From contig OZ037877.1 of assembly GCA_964035575.1 (NCBI GenBank), positions 62,001-126,000 of the forward strand: 64,000 bases of DNA. The letters run 5' to 3'. The position numbers and the translations under genes are program-made. This DNA is from Rhynchopus sp. YZ270_cl-10. Its lineage: Eukaryota > Euglenozoa > Diplonemea > Diplonemida > Diplonemidae. This document shows positions 31,816 through 43,879 of the stretch, one piece after another (the first letter of the stretch is position 1; each line of letters begins with the position of its first letter). The notes beneath the pieces are model-generated. The model saw nothing but the letters and a program-made list of their open reading frames with translations, was not told where the DNA came from and did not search any database.

Positions 31816-32572
31816 GCAAGCCGAGGCTATTTGGCCACTCTATATTCTGCAGGGGTATATGCCAAAAGGGTGGAAAGGGGGGTTGGGTGAGTGTAAAACA
31901 AAAAAGAAAAAAAAACAAACAAAAAATAATGAAATATGAGGATGAAAAATGTGACAAAAAAGAAAGAGGAACGGAAAGAAAGAGTAAAAAAAAATGGGGG
32001 AAAAGAAAACTATATACTGTGGGGAGGAAGAAAAACGAGAGGAAAAAAGAACCATGTGTTGGGTGGCGGTTTTCACCTAAATATGCCCTCCCCTTCAAGA
32101 CAAATTAACTGTTAAGAAGGGAGGGCGGGAAGGGAAATAACCAAAAGCAATGCTGTGCGGGGGAAGAGTAGGGAGATAGGGAATGGTTTTGAATTATTTT
32201 TTGAAAAAATTTTACATCGATTTTTTGTTGTTGTTGTTGTTTTTTTTTTAAAGAAACCTTACATGGTATACAGAATATCTTAACTAAGACGTGGGGTTTT
32301 TCCCAAAATGTAAGATCTTTGGTGGAAAAAAAAAACCCCCCCCTCCCCAAAACTAAGATCTTAGCGAAAGAGATACACCTCAAAAAACTAAGATCTTAAA
32401 AAAATCAGGGGGTTTTCACCCATATCTAAGGTTAGATCTTCTGTGTACCATGAGCGTTTACGTTTTGTATTAGTGTAGAGACTCACGGGTAATGTGCTCC
32501 CACTATACAAAGCCGTTGTATCAGGGTTACATTATTCTTTTTTTTTATTTCTGCAAAACTGTTAAACCCTTA

Positions 32573-32826
32573 CTGGGGGGGGCCGAATAGTGGATCCCCC
32601 CTAAATAGTAGATCCCCCCTGTATAAATTTTTTTCCGCATATTACCACAACTACTCAAAACATGAAATCTGTTGCTTTATTGGACTCATCGGGCATTTTT
32701 GTGACCTGGACATGGGGGTCAGACTCCACTTTCGAGCACCTAAAATAGGGTCAAAAAAATTGGAGTCTAAAATTTAGGGGGGGATCTACTATTCAAAGGG
32801 GGGATCTACTATTCGACCCCCCCCAG
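32573..32826. mobile_element. 254-bp miniature transposon with TA target duplication
   Basis: The inverted ends are about 50 bp long. Both begin CTGGGGGGGG and contain GAATAGT.GATCCCCCC followed by AATAGTAGATCCCCCC. TA flanks both sides (32571-32572 and 32827-32828), as for Tc1/mariner-type elements. There is no transposase, so it is non-autonomous. The arms differ by only a few bases, so it is fairly young. Confidence 0.8.
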
Positions 32827-32875
32827 TAAAGCAAAACTGGTTTGCGGGTTCACGGATTTGTGGGATTCAATTTTT

Positions 32876-32985
32876 GTTTGTGCGTAAAGTGTGTAATAAA
32901 TATTCTGTGGTGATATTTTCATTACTGCAATACGCTCCCACTGACTACCTGGCAGTGAAGAGGAAACCTCTTTAAGGCCAAAAAA
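32876..32985 (+). repeat. SINE-like repeat (GTGTGTAAT...AGGCC), copy 1
   Basis: About 105 nt with GCGTAAAGTGTGTAAT near the start, GTGATATTTT in the middle and GAGGAAACC...TTAAAGGCC at the end, followed by an A-run. A second copy at 45888-45985 has the same orientation and also ends in an A-run. Confidence 0.7.
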
Positions 32986-33941
32986 AAAAAAAAACTGGGT
33001 AAAAATCTGCTGGGAAATCTGGAGAGAGAAAAAACTGCAAACGACGATTTGAATTTCTTGGATTAGAGAATGAAATTTAATTGACAAACGTAAGAGCCCA
33101 CCCAAGTGGTGGTGTGATCCACAATGTGTTTTTTTTATGCTGTGAATAACCATTTTTTTTTGTGTGTAGGGTGGAACACAGCCAGAGAAGATGTGCTCCT
33201 CAATCTGCTATTTGCTTTTTTTACAAATTTTTTGAAAACTATATTATATTAGTGCAGTCACACCTAGGGGGGATGAACACCACTTTTTTTTTTTTGGTGC
33301 TATTTTAAAACAAACATCGAACCGTACGAGGCAGGGTTGAGAGGTGGAAACGTTGAATAGTATAGGGAACCATTTGTTTTTATTTTTATTTTTTGAAAAC
33401 TTGATTGTATAGTGTACCCAAGAGGATGAACCACTATGAACCGCTTTTTATTTATTTTTTAAAAAATTGGCTTTGTTTTGCGCAAGCACCCACAGGAGGA
33501 AGCCCTCCAGTAGGTTGACACCTGCAGGGTCTATCGTGATGACTAACAACCTGCTGGGTGTTATGGCGACCAAAGCCTTTTTTGTTCTTTAAGGTAACGG
33601 GAACGCTGAGAGGGGAAAAGTATGTCTCGACTATTTTTGTTTGATACAATTTTCTGAAACAAAAGAAATGAGAAAAACAATTAATTCATAAAACAGAAAA
33701 TGTTATAGATTAGATTCATATACTTTCAGTTCACAGAATTGAAAGTATTTGAGAGGGTCAATACATACACCCTTTCCTTTTGGTTTTAGAAATAGGATAA
33801 ACTTAAGCTTCTCGGTGCTTAGTCAACTTAACAATAACATCATACTTCCACAAAAGAAAAGTTGTTTCATCATCGCAAACACACACACACACACTTTGGG
33901 GCCATATTCTGCGCAAGAATTACCCCTATTACACACACAAC

Positions 33942-34627
33942 CAGGGGTCCTAACGCTGTTCTCAAAAATAATAAAAATGGTAACTTCAAGGTCACTTTTC
34001 GTTTTTTGAGGGGGGAAAAAAAAAATTTCCCCCCTCAGAGGCGGTATGGTAACAACAAAAAAAGTGTCGTTGCAAAGGTGCAAATCCTCGGACATACACA
34101 CTGGGAAGCCGTTGGTTATCGCCGTATCATCAGACCAACCTGCGGAAAGCCTGGTCTCCCCCAGGCCTCCCCTCCTCTGCAGCCTTGATAGCTTGGTAGC
34201 CACTGGTGATCCACAAGCCGTAGTGGGTGTCAGCCTTCGTATCAGTAACCTCAGTGCATTTATAAAATAAACGGCGGTCACAGCACCCAAAGGTTCCTGG
34301 CGAAGCCACGGTACGCAACATTTCAAAAATTGCGCGAAAATTATACATTGTGGCAAGCCCTGCAGACCACTGATCTTGGCAAAAAAAGAAAAAAAAATTC
34401 CCGGCTCAAATGCTCAAATAAGATTCGCAAAGAACAAGATCCAACGTGTTCCCGTGTATGTTAAGCATCCGAGGTCACTTCGTGACACCGGATTTCAAAA
34501 AATAAAAAAGGGGAAGGTCACTTTTTAGGGCACTTTTCGAAGGTCACTTCGAAGTGACCTTCGGATTTCAAAAAAATAAAAAAGGTCACTTCAGAAGTGG
34601 TAAAAGTTACCACTCTTAGGACCCCTG
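33942..34627. mobile_element. 686-bp non-autonomous hAT-like transposon
   Basis: The ends are CAGGGGTCCTAA and its exact complement TTAGGACCCCTG. Both sides are flanked by the perfect 8-bp duplication CACACAAC (33934-33941 and 34628-34635). An 8-bp duplication and CAGGG-type ends are the hAT signature. No transposase is encoded. It inserted at the edge of a CA-rich repeat that also occurs at 24811-24868. The interior carries AGGTCACTT repeats on the right and, at 34130-34350 on the minus strand, a coding-like fragment shared with two other places in the window. Confidence 0.9.
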
Positions 34628-34802
34628 CACACAACACTCAGTGGTTAAAAAGCTACGAGTTTTCTTTTCAATATTATTTTGTTCGAAACGTGGTGCAGGC
34701 ACGAAGTGTTCTTTTGCATAATCCACTTTTTGTTTGTTTGTTTCGAAAATTTCAGTAGTAGTAGCGTATTAGTGCAGACACCCGAGGATGAGCTACACTT
34801 CG

Positions 34803-34885
34803 TTTTTTTTTTTTTTACGCACACTTTTGTGAGCGGTATTTAGTGTCACGTCGTTCACTCACTCAACCGTGCTACAGTGTGGCGT
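34803..34885 (-). repeat. SINE-like repeat with A-tail, copy 2
   Basis: Opposite-orientation copy of the repeat at 31738-31815, with a T-run of about 15 at its left end. The shared core includes GTGTCACGTCGTTCAC and CAACCGTGCT. Confidence 0.65.
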
Positions 34886-35857
34886 TAGTGCAGGTGTGAG
34901 TGTGTAGCGGAAACGCATTGCGACATCGAGAAACTACACCAAAAAAAGAGGTGGTTTTCTGTCAGGAAAGGGGGGGGGTTATATTTTTTGTTGTGTCGAC
35001 AATCGCCTCAGTACCCCACACCCTTTGGGGCAACAGGCGTATTTTTTGATGTTTTTTAAAATTAACCGTTCGTTTTTTTTCATGAATTCCATTTGTTTTC
35101 GTATCTTCAACCTCTTCACGGATAAGTTTTGGTGATAAGGTGAATCACAGACTGGGTATGTGTTTTTTCAAAAATAGTGGGTTGTGGGTGGGGGTATAGT
35201 AGGAGCTTTGCTAGTTGGGGCTCCAAGCATAGTACATGAATGGCGAAACAGTGACCTTGGGTATCGTGAGAGCAAAACAAAAAAAAAGGGGGAAAAAAAC
35301 TTGGCCTCCAACAAAAGACCCCAAATTTACCAAAAACCTCTCAAATAAATCCACCGAAGTTCGGAACCATTATTTTTGGACTCCCAAATGTTTTGGTAAT
35401 TTGACACCTTTTCCTTTTTAGACTAGCCAAATATATAACACATTGTGCAATACACTTTCAACTTTTTCTGCTGACTAAATTTTCCCCATTTTTTTGCTTT
35501 TTTTTCCGTTCAAAAAATTTATGTTCAAAAAACCCAACTCACGAATTCCCAGTTCCAGCCATCTGATGCTAATGTGACATAAGCGTGTGAAAAAAGTAAA
35601 GAAAATATGACAAAAACGCAGAAAAAAGTGGATAATAAAAAAATCACCACGATCAGAAAGAACGAAAAAGTACGAAAAAAAAGAGGGAGGGATTTGTACT
35701 CTTTCCTTTTTTGGTTGTTCTGAGTGGGAAAATTTTGGTTCCGTTAGAAGTTTCCTTTGCGTGACCATTTGGTGTTTGTATCTCAGTTTCCGACACAAAA
35801 AAAAAAAAATCACACATTCACACATTTGGTCTTCCAACAAGAAAAATAATAAATGTT

Positions 35858-35957
35858 GGTGCTCCGGGAGGGGTCGATATTGACAGGTCGCTGACAGGTC
35901 ACCGACAGGTCGTGACACGTCGCTGACAGGTTACGTTGACCGACTTCCGAAAGCACC
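35858..35957 (-). mobile_element. GGTGCT-bounded element with GACAGGTC repeats, copy 1
   Basis: A 100-bp element beginning GGTGCTCCGGGAGGGGTCG and ending CGAAAGCACC. It is flanked by AAATGTT on both sides (35851-35857 and 35958-35964). Inside are five GACAGGTCGCT-type repeats about 11-12 bp apart. Related elements lie at 44331-44496 and 56779-56838. Confidence 0.75.
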
Positions 35958-36644
35958 AAATGTTCAAAAAAAAAGGGGGGGGTTTTTGAACGTGAAAATT
36001 GTGCAGGTAGCAACTGTACCAACAATTTATAACGAACAAAAGAAAAGAAAAGTTGAAAGATTATGAGATATGCCACATGTGTGCATACACATCTTCAAAG
36101 CCTCTAACGCCGTACACAAGCGTCACGTGGCAAAGGAAAAAGAATAAAAAATAAAAAAAATAAAAGAAAGAACACTTGAAAGAAACAAAGTTTACGGGTT
36201 TTGATGTGCAAAATATAGTAAAAAAAGAGCGAGAATGGCCCTTAAATGACGCAACTGCAGGTGCAAGTGGAATTACAACCCGTGACAACTGCTGAAGGTG
36301 AGAAAAAAGAAACTGTGCACACAAAATCGTAAAAAGTCGTACAAAACAAAATAAAGTCGAAAAAGAAAGTTGGCAGAGAGCGTAGCTGCCTGGACAGCCA
36401 AGAAGAGTCTGTGAGGGGCAGCTATCACTAAATACCAACTGACGTATAAAAAAAACATAAAAAAAGGAGAGAAGTTGAAAGTGCAAACGCCTCACTGTTC
36501 AGGCAGACGTAGGCACTGCCAAAAAAAAGAATAAAAAGAATAAACGTGAAGCTTTTGCAGAATATTTAAAAATATTTTTCTAGGGGTATTTCCTCTCACT
36601 GAGACCCAGGAGGGCATGGAATATAAAAACAAACTTCACACATT

Positions 36645-36785
36645 GACGAGAATTTTTAACCAAAAAACCCCACACCAAGCGTGACTCTCACTCACACCTC
36701 TGGTGGGCCCACTTCGACACGCCTGTAAGGGCTGCCCTCTGATTGATCTTTCCAGTAACTAGCGAATTCCTGAGCTAAAAAAAAA
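36645..36785 (+). repeat. 140-nt dispersed repeat with A-tail, copy 1
   Basis: The shared landmarks with 58383-58527 are CCCCACACCAAG, GTGACTCTCACTCACACC, GGGCTGCCCT, GATTGATCTT and CCAGTAACTAGCGAAT. Both copies end in an A-run, so this is a SINE-like retroposed repeat. No tRNA-type promoter boxes are visible. Confidence 0.75.
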
Positions 36786-37920
36786 CTTACAAGACGAATA
36801 TGCCTCACGTGCACATGTACAACAAGAAAGGAGAAGGAGCACAAACTGGAGAAGAAAAACAAAAACAAAAAAAGTTTTAAAAAGTAACAAAGCGTCTAGA
36901 TCCTTGCTTTGACGTAACGGCACTAAAAACAAAAGAGAATAAAACAATTTTTACAGATGAACATAAGCCTTAAGCGCTTCGTCACCTGAAAAAACAAAGA
37001 AAACTTGAGCAACGAATATGACAAGCGTACACACTATTTGTCTCTTTAAGCCCGCTTTGGCGAGGGATCGAAACCTCAATTTGAAATTTCGTGTATATTT
37101 TTATTTTAACTTTATTTTCATTTTTACTTTTATATATCGGATGGATCTCCAGCCTCTCGTGGTCACCTTTAAAAAAAAAAAAAATAGAAAAATTTTAACT
37201 TGAAACATGAAAGATGACCTCCTTCGAACTCAGACAACTTTCAATCAAGAAGAAATGAGTGCAACAACAAAGGGTGGAGGTGGAGGTGGAGACGGGGCTT
37301 TACGGGGTTGAGAAAAGGGAAGAGAGAGGTTGATAATGGTGGCATATTTGCGTTTACCCCGCATAAAAAGACCCCACAAAGATTTGTAGTTTTGTGGCTC
37401 TTTTTTTTTTTCCTGCAGGATGATTCGTTTTATTTCTTTTTTTTTTTTTTTGGTCATCAAAAGTCCGATTTTATATGACAACAACTCTTTCTAGACAAGC
37501 ATGGGGTAAATCCTCAAATTTATGGTCCAAAAATCCAATCGAAAAAATGGAATACCAAATAAAAACTTGAGTTTTCCCCCCAGACAAGCCCTTTTTGCAT
37601 TTATTATTATTTTGACAGAAAACATTGTTGTCTTCGCTTCGGTTTTGGATCACAAGCCTTTTTCAAATTGTACCCCAAGGTACATGGGAGGGAGAACAAA
37701 AAAAAAAAATGGGAGGAAAAATAGGGGACAATATCAGAGGCAGCTGGTTCGGGTACTGCCATTACGTCGCAAAGGGAAGAGAGATCGCGAAAAAAGAGAG
37801 AAAAAAAAAGTCTATTTTTTTTTTCCTGGGGAGACATCCCGTGCCTTTACTGTCTGGAATACTCACTTTACAAGGGGGGGGCCCTTAGGGGGGGGGGGAA
37901 AGAGGTTGCATCAGCTAATC

Positions 37921-38034
37921 TACCGTATTCGTACAAAAAATATCGACCATAAAAAAAAAAAGGTCAAACTTCCAAAAAAAAATCTTGAAAAGGTCCAACA
38001 TTAGTGCAGTCGATACTTTTGTATGAATACGGTA
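37921..38034. repeat. Hairpin repeat TACCGTATTC...GAATACGGTA
   Basis: TACCGTATTC.TACAAAA..ATCGAC pairs with GTCGAT....TTGTA.GAATACGGTA. The arms are separated by an A-rich middle with CTTGAAAAGGTCCAAC. A related copy at 44495-44578 has lost its left arm. Confidence 0.75.
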
Positions 38035-39427
38035 AACCTCTTATTTTTGTGTTTAACCCCTCAGTGGGTGGGTCAGTAGTCAAACCTAGAGAGGGGGGGC
38101 GAGAGAGAGAGATAAATGATAAATGGTAGTTTGTTGATGCAGGCAAACACATATTTCTGACTGACCCACGTACGATGGCAGCCATTTGGATGAAAGCTCA
38201 AAAAAAATACCCTACATGAATGTGCTTGTCATGCACAATATCGTAAAAAAAAAGTTTACTTGAAATACAAAGCCCTCTCGTGAACAGTGTACCTCAAAAA
38301 AATATACCTAAAAAAAGTTAAGTTGTATTTTGTGAAGGTCGGTGCAAAAAAGAATACCCGGCAGGCACACAATGCAAGTTCTCTGCGCTGGTTTGCAGAA
38401 AAGGTGAAAAGGTGAAATGGTGAAAAAGGTGAAAAAGGTGAAAAAGGTGAAAAGGGGAGGTAGAACTGGATACATTTTTTTTTTTTCATGTGGGAAGGTA
38501 AAAAATAAGAATCATAATGAGGGGATGAAGTAAAACAACAATCGCTGACAAAGAAAAAAATATATATAAAAACACGGCTTTTTTTTTGACAGGTGAACGG
38601 CGCAACCGACCTCAATAGCATATCCCCTTTTATACAATTGGATAAATGCCAGATGGCCGGTTGTTGGATCAAATAGAAAATAAAAAAAGCTATAAAAGCT
38701 GATCGAGAATGACCCCCTCGCTTTAGTCACCCAAAAACAAAACAAAATAAAAAAGGTGAAAGATGGGTGCAAAAATCCCCGTGGGAGTCACACAATAATC
38801 TTTTTATTTTATTTTTATTTTTCTCGCACAAATCGCTGTTGCTTGGATCTCAGTTATTCTTTGTTTTAGAAGACTTGATACAAGGAAATACATCAATGAC
38901 AAATGCTTTAAATTTGTGGGGAGTTCGGTATAAAAAAAAAACTGGAAAGAAAATGGACGACACGCACCTTAAGACGAGGTTGGTTTGAGGAAGAAAAAAA
39001 AAGAGAAAGTGCAAATGCCTCACCGTTCATCGGCGGACACAGGCAACAAAGGGGGGTTTTTTCATGAAAGTTTTTATGACTTTTGCTTAAATTTTTTTGT
39101 ATGCTTTGCTTTGTTTTTTGGGAAAGGAGGGGAGGGAACACTTTACTTCCATTGATTGGGCACCCATGTGGGAAAGCAAAAAGAGGTGAACATTATATTC
39201 CACACACACAGTATCAAATCATTGAAAATAAACGGGCTAATCAATCGACAGGCGGCACCTTGTCATATGAAGGGCGGCAGAGAGAGAGAATAAAACAAGA
39301 GAGCGGTGAAAAAAGGTATTTTTAGGTGGGACACACAATAATTTTTTTGAGGCACCGATTTCCCTCGGTGGGGCATTTTTCCCGACGATAATTATCAACG
39401 ACAGTGTCATTTTATGTCAATATTTTT

Positions 39428-39620
39428 AAAGTATAAAATTTAAAAGAAAATGCTGCGCACCGTGTTCGCCGAGAACCTTTGGGTGCCATGGCCGCTGTTT
39501 CTTTTATAAATGTACTGAGGTTACTGATAAGAATGGCTGACACCCCACTACGGCTTGTGAATCACCAGAAGCTACAAAAGCTACCAAGGCTTCACAGAGG
39601 AGGGGAAACCTAAAGGGGGA
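39428..39620 (+). pseudogene. Gene-fragment-like repeat (LRTV family), free copy
   Basis: Matches, in opposite orientation, the fragment inside the hAT-like element (34130-34350). A 5' part of it is also in the element at 50794-51600. The reading frame of the 34-kb copy (EMLRTVASPG...) is interrupted here, so this is a relic. The source gene is unknown. Confidence 0.6.
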
Positions 39621-40505
39621 CGGGATGGCTCACAAGACCACCCCAGTAGGGAAAAGTGCCAAAAAAAAAAAACAGAAAAAATGACGTTATCATATTTTCC
39701 AACAAAAAAATGCCTTTTTTTTTAGCCCCCTAAATCACTGCCTCTGACCACATGTGCTAAAAATGCATCTCAGTCGAGCTCAATGCAAAAGAGTGGGACG
39801 TGAGAAAGAAGAGAGAGAGAAAAAAAAAAGTAAATTTTCTTGGACGGGAGAGAAAAGAGAAGGGGAAAGATCGGGAGGGGGAAAGAAGGGTGCTATAATT
39901 TGGTGTTTGGGTCGATGAGTCTAGAATACCATCAAGTTTTGGACAAAAAAAAAAAAAAAAAAATGCACAAAAAAATTGTGGCTTCAACATCATCACACTG
40001 TGGTATTTTTTTTTTTTAGTGAGAGAACAGACTTATCCCCAAAAAGGGCGGGGATGAGTCTGTCCTTATTTTTTTGTCATTCACATTGTTTTTGTCTTGT
40101 GTTTTGTTCCTATTTTCCTATCTTTTTTTGTCTTTTTTTTTGCCCTGAGCAAACCCTGGAACGGAGCGAGGAGCGGCATCCCCGAGTGGGATAAATTTTG
40201 AGGGGGGGGGAAATAACTATTTACCCCAAGATAATTCATCAAACGCCCGAACACCTGAAGAGCTAATTGAAAAGATACGCACCTTACACACCCTTAATGG
40301 TGCAAAGGGCCTGTCTAGATATTGGCCTGAAGCCTTTTTTTATATATTTTTTTGATAATCTGTGGGTTCAGTGTATGTGTAGCTGCCATTCAGATATTTT
40401 CACTACATCACTTTTAAAAAAATAAAAAGCAAAACCACCAGATTTTTTTTTTTGTTGTTGCTTTAAGGAATTGCGCTTTTTCAAAACAAACCACCTTTCT
40501 GTTTT

Positions 40506-42887
40506 TCACTGACAGTCTTCCCTGATGTAGAACTGCTTGAGGGGGACGAAACGTTTGTTCTCATATGCAATGTAGAACTTGTGGAGGACGTCGTTCTTGC
40601 TTGGGAGGGCGTGGATGGAGGACCAGTCCTCTTTGATCACGCTTGTGGCGAACGCGTTGTCTGCTGCGTACTCGTTCATGCCCTGGGCCTCCTCCAGCTG
40701 GTACATCCACTCTGTCTGCTGGGTCTCGAGCTTCTTCACAACGGTCGAAAGAGGGATGACAGCGCCGCTCTTGTTCGCAACACCCTCCACAACGCGGAAG
40801 AGGAAGTAGTTCGCGAGCGTCAAGGTCACAGAGGTGTCGGTCGTGACCTTCGTGCCGCTTGCCTTGTTGAAGTTTTCCAGGTAGACCACCCACGGCACTA
40901 CGGGGCTGATGAGCGTTGCACGACGCAGCTGGTTGTTCCCCATGTTCCCGGAGCGTGCCTTGCCGCTGGCGACGGCGGCGGAGAGGTTGCTGATCTTGTC
41001 GTTGCAGTGCAGTGCGCAGGTCAGGCATTTGAGAGCAGTGTCGGAGTGCCTGCGGATGCCGCCCCAGGCAAGCAGGAAGCGGTCGCCCTGGAAGATCTCG
41101 ACACACCCGCCGTGGTGCTGCATGATACCGAGCACGCTCGTCACCAGGTCGGAGTGGCGCGACACGACCTCCTCGCCCTTGCACACCGTCTCCGACCACT
41201 TCACCACGTTCAACGCAAGCAGACTGATCGGACGGTTCGGGCCTAGGTGCAACGCAAGGTTCGACTGCACGCCCTCGACGGTACGGCTCGTCCCCATGGA
41301 GCTCTTGTGTGATGTGCGTGACGCGCTTGTCATGGTCATGTGCGAGCCATTTGGGGTTGCCTCGTCGACAGTGTCGTCTTCGGTATCAAGCTTCCCAAGC
41401 ACGACCTCGGGCATGAAGGTGCGGAACTCCTCAAGGCGCGAGACGGTGGCACCCATGCCCTGGATGAGCTTGCGGATCTCAGTGACCATGAGGCACTTTG
41501 CTTCGTAGGATTTGATGGCGAAGGCAGCGTCCTCTGTCTCCATGTTGCCGATGGCCTGGATCGACGTCGCAAGGTTCCTGAGCGGGAAGGCGATGAAGAA
41601 AACCTCCAAGACAGAGATGGATGTGTCGAAGACGAGGACAAGGCAGACAAAGATAATGAGCAGCGTCAGTGCCTCACGCACCTCGCCGTCAACAGTCGAG
41701 ACAGGACGCATCCAGATCAGCTCCATGTCGGCACGCACCAGCCTGCGCCCAATGAAGTGGCTCTCCCCACCAACAGACTTCTTCACAAACGCGCCGTCTT
41801 CCTCATCAGCCATTTCTGTGAAGGCGTCGCGCACGCGATCGTCAAAGTGGTGGGTCACGTTTGAGAAGCACCCATTGTTCGTCGCTTCCTCGCTCTTCAT
41901 CCCCGACAACTGGCACTCCGCCGGCACGACAGAGAACCCAGGGGTCGTCGCGCCGTAGACACGCCCGTTGGCACGGTTCACGAGAAAGATGGTGGTCTCG
42001 TCAGCCTCGAGGGTGCTGAACTTCGAGAACACCTTTGTGTACGCGCTGGACAGGTAGCCGACAGAGACACGTGCCGCACGGAACTTGTTCCACCGGTGCG
42101 GTGCGGCAGGTGGGAAGTACACAGCGTCGATGTTGCTGTAGCCGTAGAGGAAGGGACGCTCCGCCTCGGGTGAGTGGTACAGACGGATGTCGCGGAAGCG
42201 CTCTGAGTGTGCACCCTTGACAAGCGTGGCGTGCTCGTAGCCGTCCTTGAGCACGTCTTCTCTCGGGTCAATGTTGTAGTCGATAAGGTTCTCTGCGTAG
42301 CCGTCGATGCTTGCGTTCCAGATGCCGAGGAACTCGGTTTGCTTCCCTTCTCTGTTCAGCGCCCAGGTCGGCGCAAGCTTGCGTGCAGGCTTCGTTGCGT
42401 TGTAGAAACCGTCCTTGAGATGCGGGCCGTACTCCCCGAGGGTCATTGTTCTCGTACCGTTAGACCATTCGTCAGACCAGACAGAACAGTATATGTGATC
42501 ATGCGCGAGAGCTTGCGGCTGGAAGACGTGAAGTGCAATGGCTACGTAATAAATGATTTCAGACGAGTTGACCTGAGCAAACATAAAGGATGCCAGCTGC
42601 TTGTTCCAGTCAGCCGTGTCGTCAGAGTCCACCTGCTGCCCTGCAAAGAAGAAGGTCTTGATCACGCCGAAGGACTCAACGATCTGATCGTCAATGCCGA
42701 GCACCCCTTGGCGGAGACTGAGTAGCTCGCTTGCGCTGGTCTGCTTCACAGCGTCCTCCAGCGACTCAATACCCTGATAGTAGATAATCAACCCTCCCGC
42801 AAGGGAAGAGAACGTACTCAGCAACGTCGCCGCAGTGATCACAGCGAGGATCGGAACGCTGATTCTGCATTTTTTTGTCCCGGTCAT
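40506..42887 (-). CDS. Two-pass receptor with Cache-type outer domain and degenerate cyclase domain
   Basis: A single exon of 793 aa with the ATG at 42887. Hydrophobic segment 1 lies at about 13-36. A large outer domain of about 365 residues, with several Asn-X-Ser/Thr sites, has the layout of Cache sensor domains. Segment 2 lies at about 406-434, followed by a HAMP-like linker (PLRNLATSIQAIGN). Residues about 553-705 match a class III nucleotide cyclase domain: GGCVEIFQGDRFLLAW holds the second metal Asp (602), and GNMGNNQLRRAT is the typical loop. At the first metal position the usual Asp is Asn560 (LLALNVVKW). It is therefore probably a pseudo-cyclase, or works only as a partner of another chain. 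The layout is common among protist receptor cyclases. The ligand is unknown, and the catalytic reading should be treated with caution. Confidence 0.8.
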   Translation of the reverse strand: MTGTKKCRISVPILAVITAATLLSTFSSLAGGLIIYYQGIESLEDAVKQTSASELLSLRQGVLGIDDQIVESFGVIKTFFFAGQQVDSDDTADWNKQLASFMFAQVNSSEIIYYVAIALHVFQPQALAHDHIYCSVWSDEWSNGTRTMTLGEYGPHLKDGFYNATKPARKLAPTWALNREGKQTEFLGIWNASIDGYAENLIDYNIDPREDVLKDGYEHATLVKGAHSERFRDIRLYHSPEAERPFLYGYSNIDAVYFPPAAPHRWNKFRAARVSVGYLSSAYTKVFSKFSTLEADETTIFLVNRANGRVYGATTPGFSVVPAECQLSGMKSEEATNNGCFSNVTHHFDDRVRDAFTEMADEEDGAFVKKSVGGESHFIGRRLVRADMELIWMRPVSTVDGEVREALTLLIIFVCLVLVFDTSISVLEVFFIAFPLRNLATSIQAIGNMETEDAAFAIKSYEAKCLMVTEIRKLIQGMGATVSRLEEFRTFMPEVVLGKLDTEDDTVDEATPNGSHMTMTSASRTSHKSSMGTSRTVEGVQSNLALHLGPNRPISLLALNVVKWSETVCKGEEVVSRHSDLVTSVLGIMQHHGGCVEIFQGDRFLLAWGGIRRHSDTALKCLTCALHCNDKISNLSAAVASGKARSGNMGNNQLRRATLISPVVPWVVYLENFNKASGTKVTTDTSVTLTLANYFLFRVVEGVANKSGAVIPLSTVVKKLETQQTEWMYQLEEAQGMNEYAADNAFATSVIKEDWSSIHALPSKNDVLHKFYIAYENKRFVPLKQFYIREDCQ

Positions 42888-43011
42888 TTTTTGGGGAAGG
42901 TTAAAAAAAAAGAAAAGAAAAAGGTTGGATAAAAAAAAAGGTTTTGTTGGGGGGAAAAAAAGGGAAAAACCCCCGCAGAAAAATCTGGTTTTGGAGATGA
43001 AGGTGGAGTGG

Positions 43012-43109
43012 GTGGTTGAGTGGTTGAGTGGTTGAGTGGTTGAGTGGTTGAGTGGTTGAGTGGTTGAGTGGTTGAGTGGTTGAGTGGTTGAGTGGTTGAG
43101 TGGTTGAGT
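43012..43109 (+). repeat. Octamer array (GGTTGAGT)12
   Basis: About 12 perfect 8-bp units, 125 bp upstream of the receptor ATG. Confidence 0.97.
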
Positions 43110-43879
43110 TGAATCAATGCTCGGAGAGGACTCAGTGGGGAAAAAATGAGCACTTTATTTTTTTTGTTTGTTTCGTTTTTTTTGTTTTTTTTTTGTTTGT
43201 TCCGACGGTAGGAGTGTGTGATCCTGCGCCCTCCCCTATCTCTTCTGCTATTGTTCTTTTGTTTTTTGTTTTTGTTTTTTTTGCTTTTTTCGTTGTACTA
43301 ATGGAGTAAGGGTGGTGTGGCCGAATTTTTTTTTTATTTTTTGCTTCGATTGATATTTTTCCCTCAATTCTGCTGATATTTGTATTTTTTTTTGCATTTT
43401 TTTTTTTTTGGTTATAGTGTAAGGCACCCGGTGTGCGGCCACTAAGACATTTTTTTTTTTTTGTTTTTACATTTTTTTTTTTTTTGTCACAATTCGTTCC
43501 TTCGATCAAGCATTCGTGGAGTTTCCTGCAGGACCGGTTTCTATTGTTCCTTTGGAAGAAAAGAAAAGAAAAAGAAAAAAAAAAAACACCGTGGGTAGGG
43601 TAGACACAACCTGAAAACAGACAAAATCCTTACTTATTCTTTTGCTGTTTTCGACGATCGAGGTGTAGTGAAAAAGGGGGAGACAAAAAAAAAGGGGGGG
43701 TAGACGGAGTAAAAACAAACCCTTGATTACACTACAGAATGAATGGGGCACAGGCTCACAGCCATTCTTGACCAAGGTATTTTTTTTTTTTTTTTTTTCA
43801 AATTTTTTCAAAAAAAAAAATATAAAGGGGGAATTGCATAGGGAGAACAGACCCATCTAAGAGCGGCACGGTGTAAAAC

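Noticed and set aside
37040-37075. T-arm-like GAGGGATCGAAACCTC
   Set aside because: No matching acceptor stem or D-arm at the right distance.
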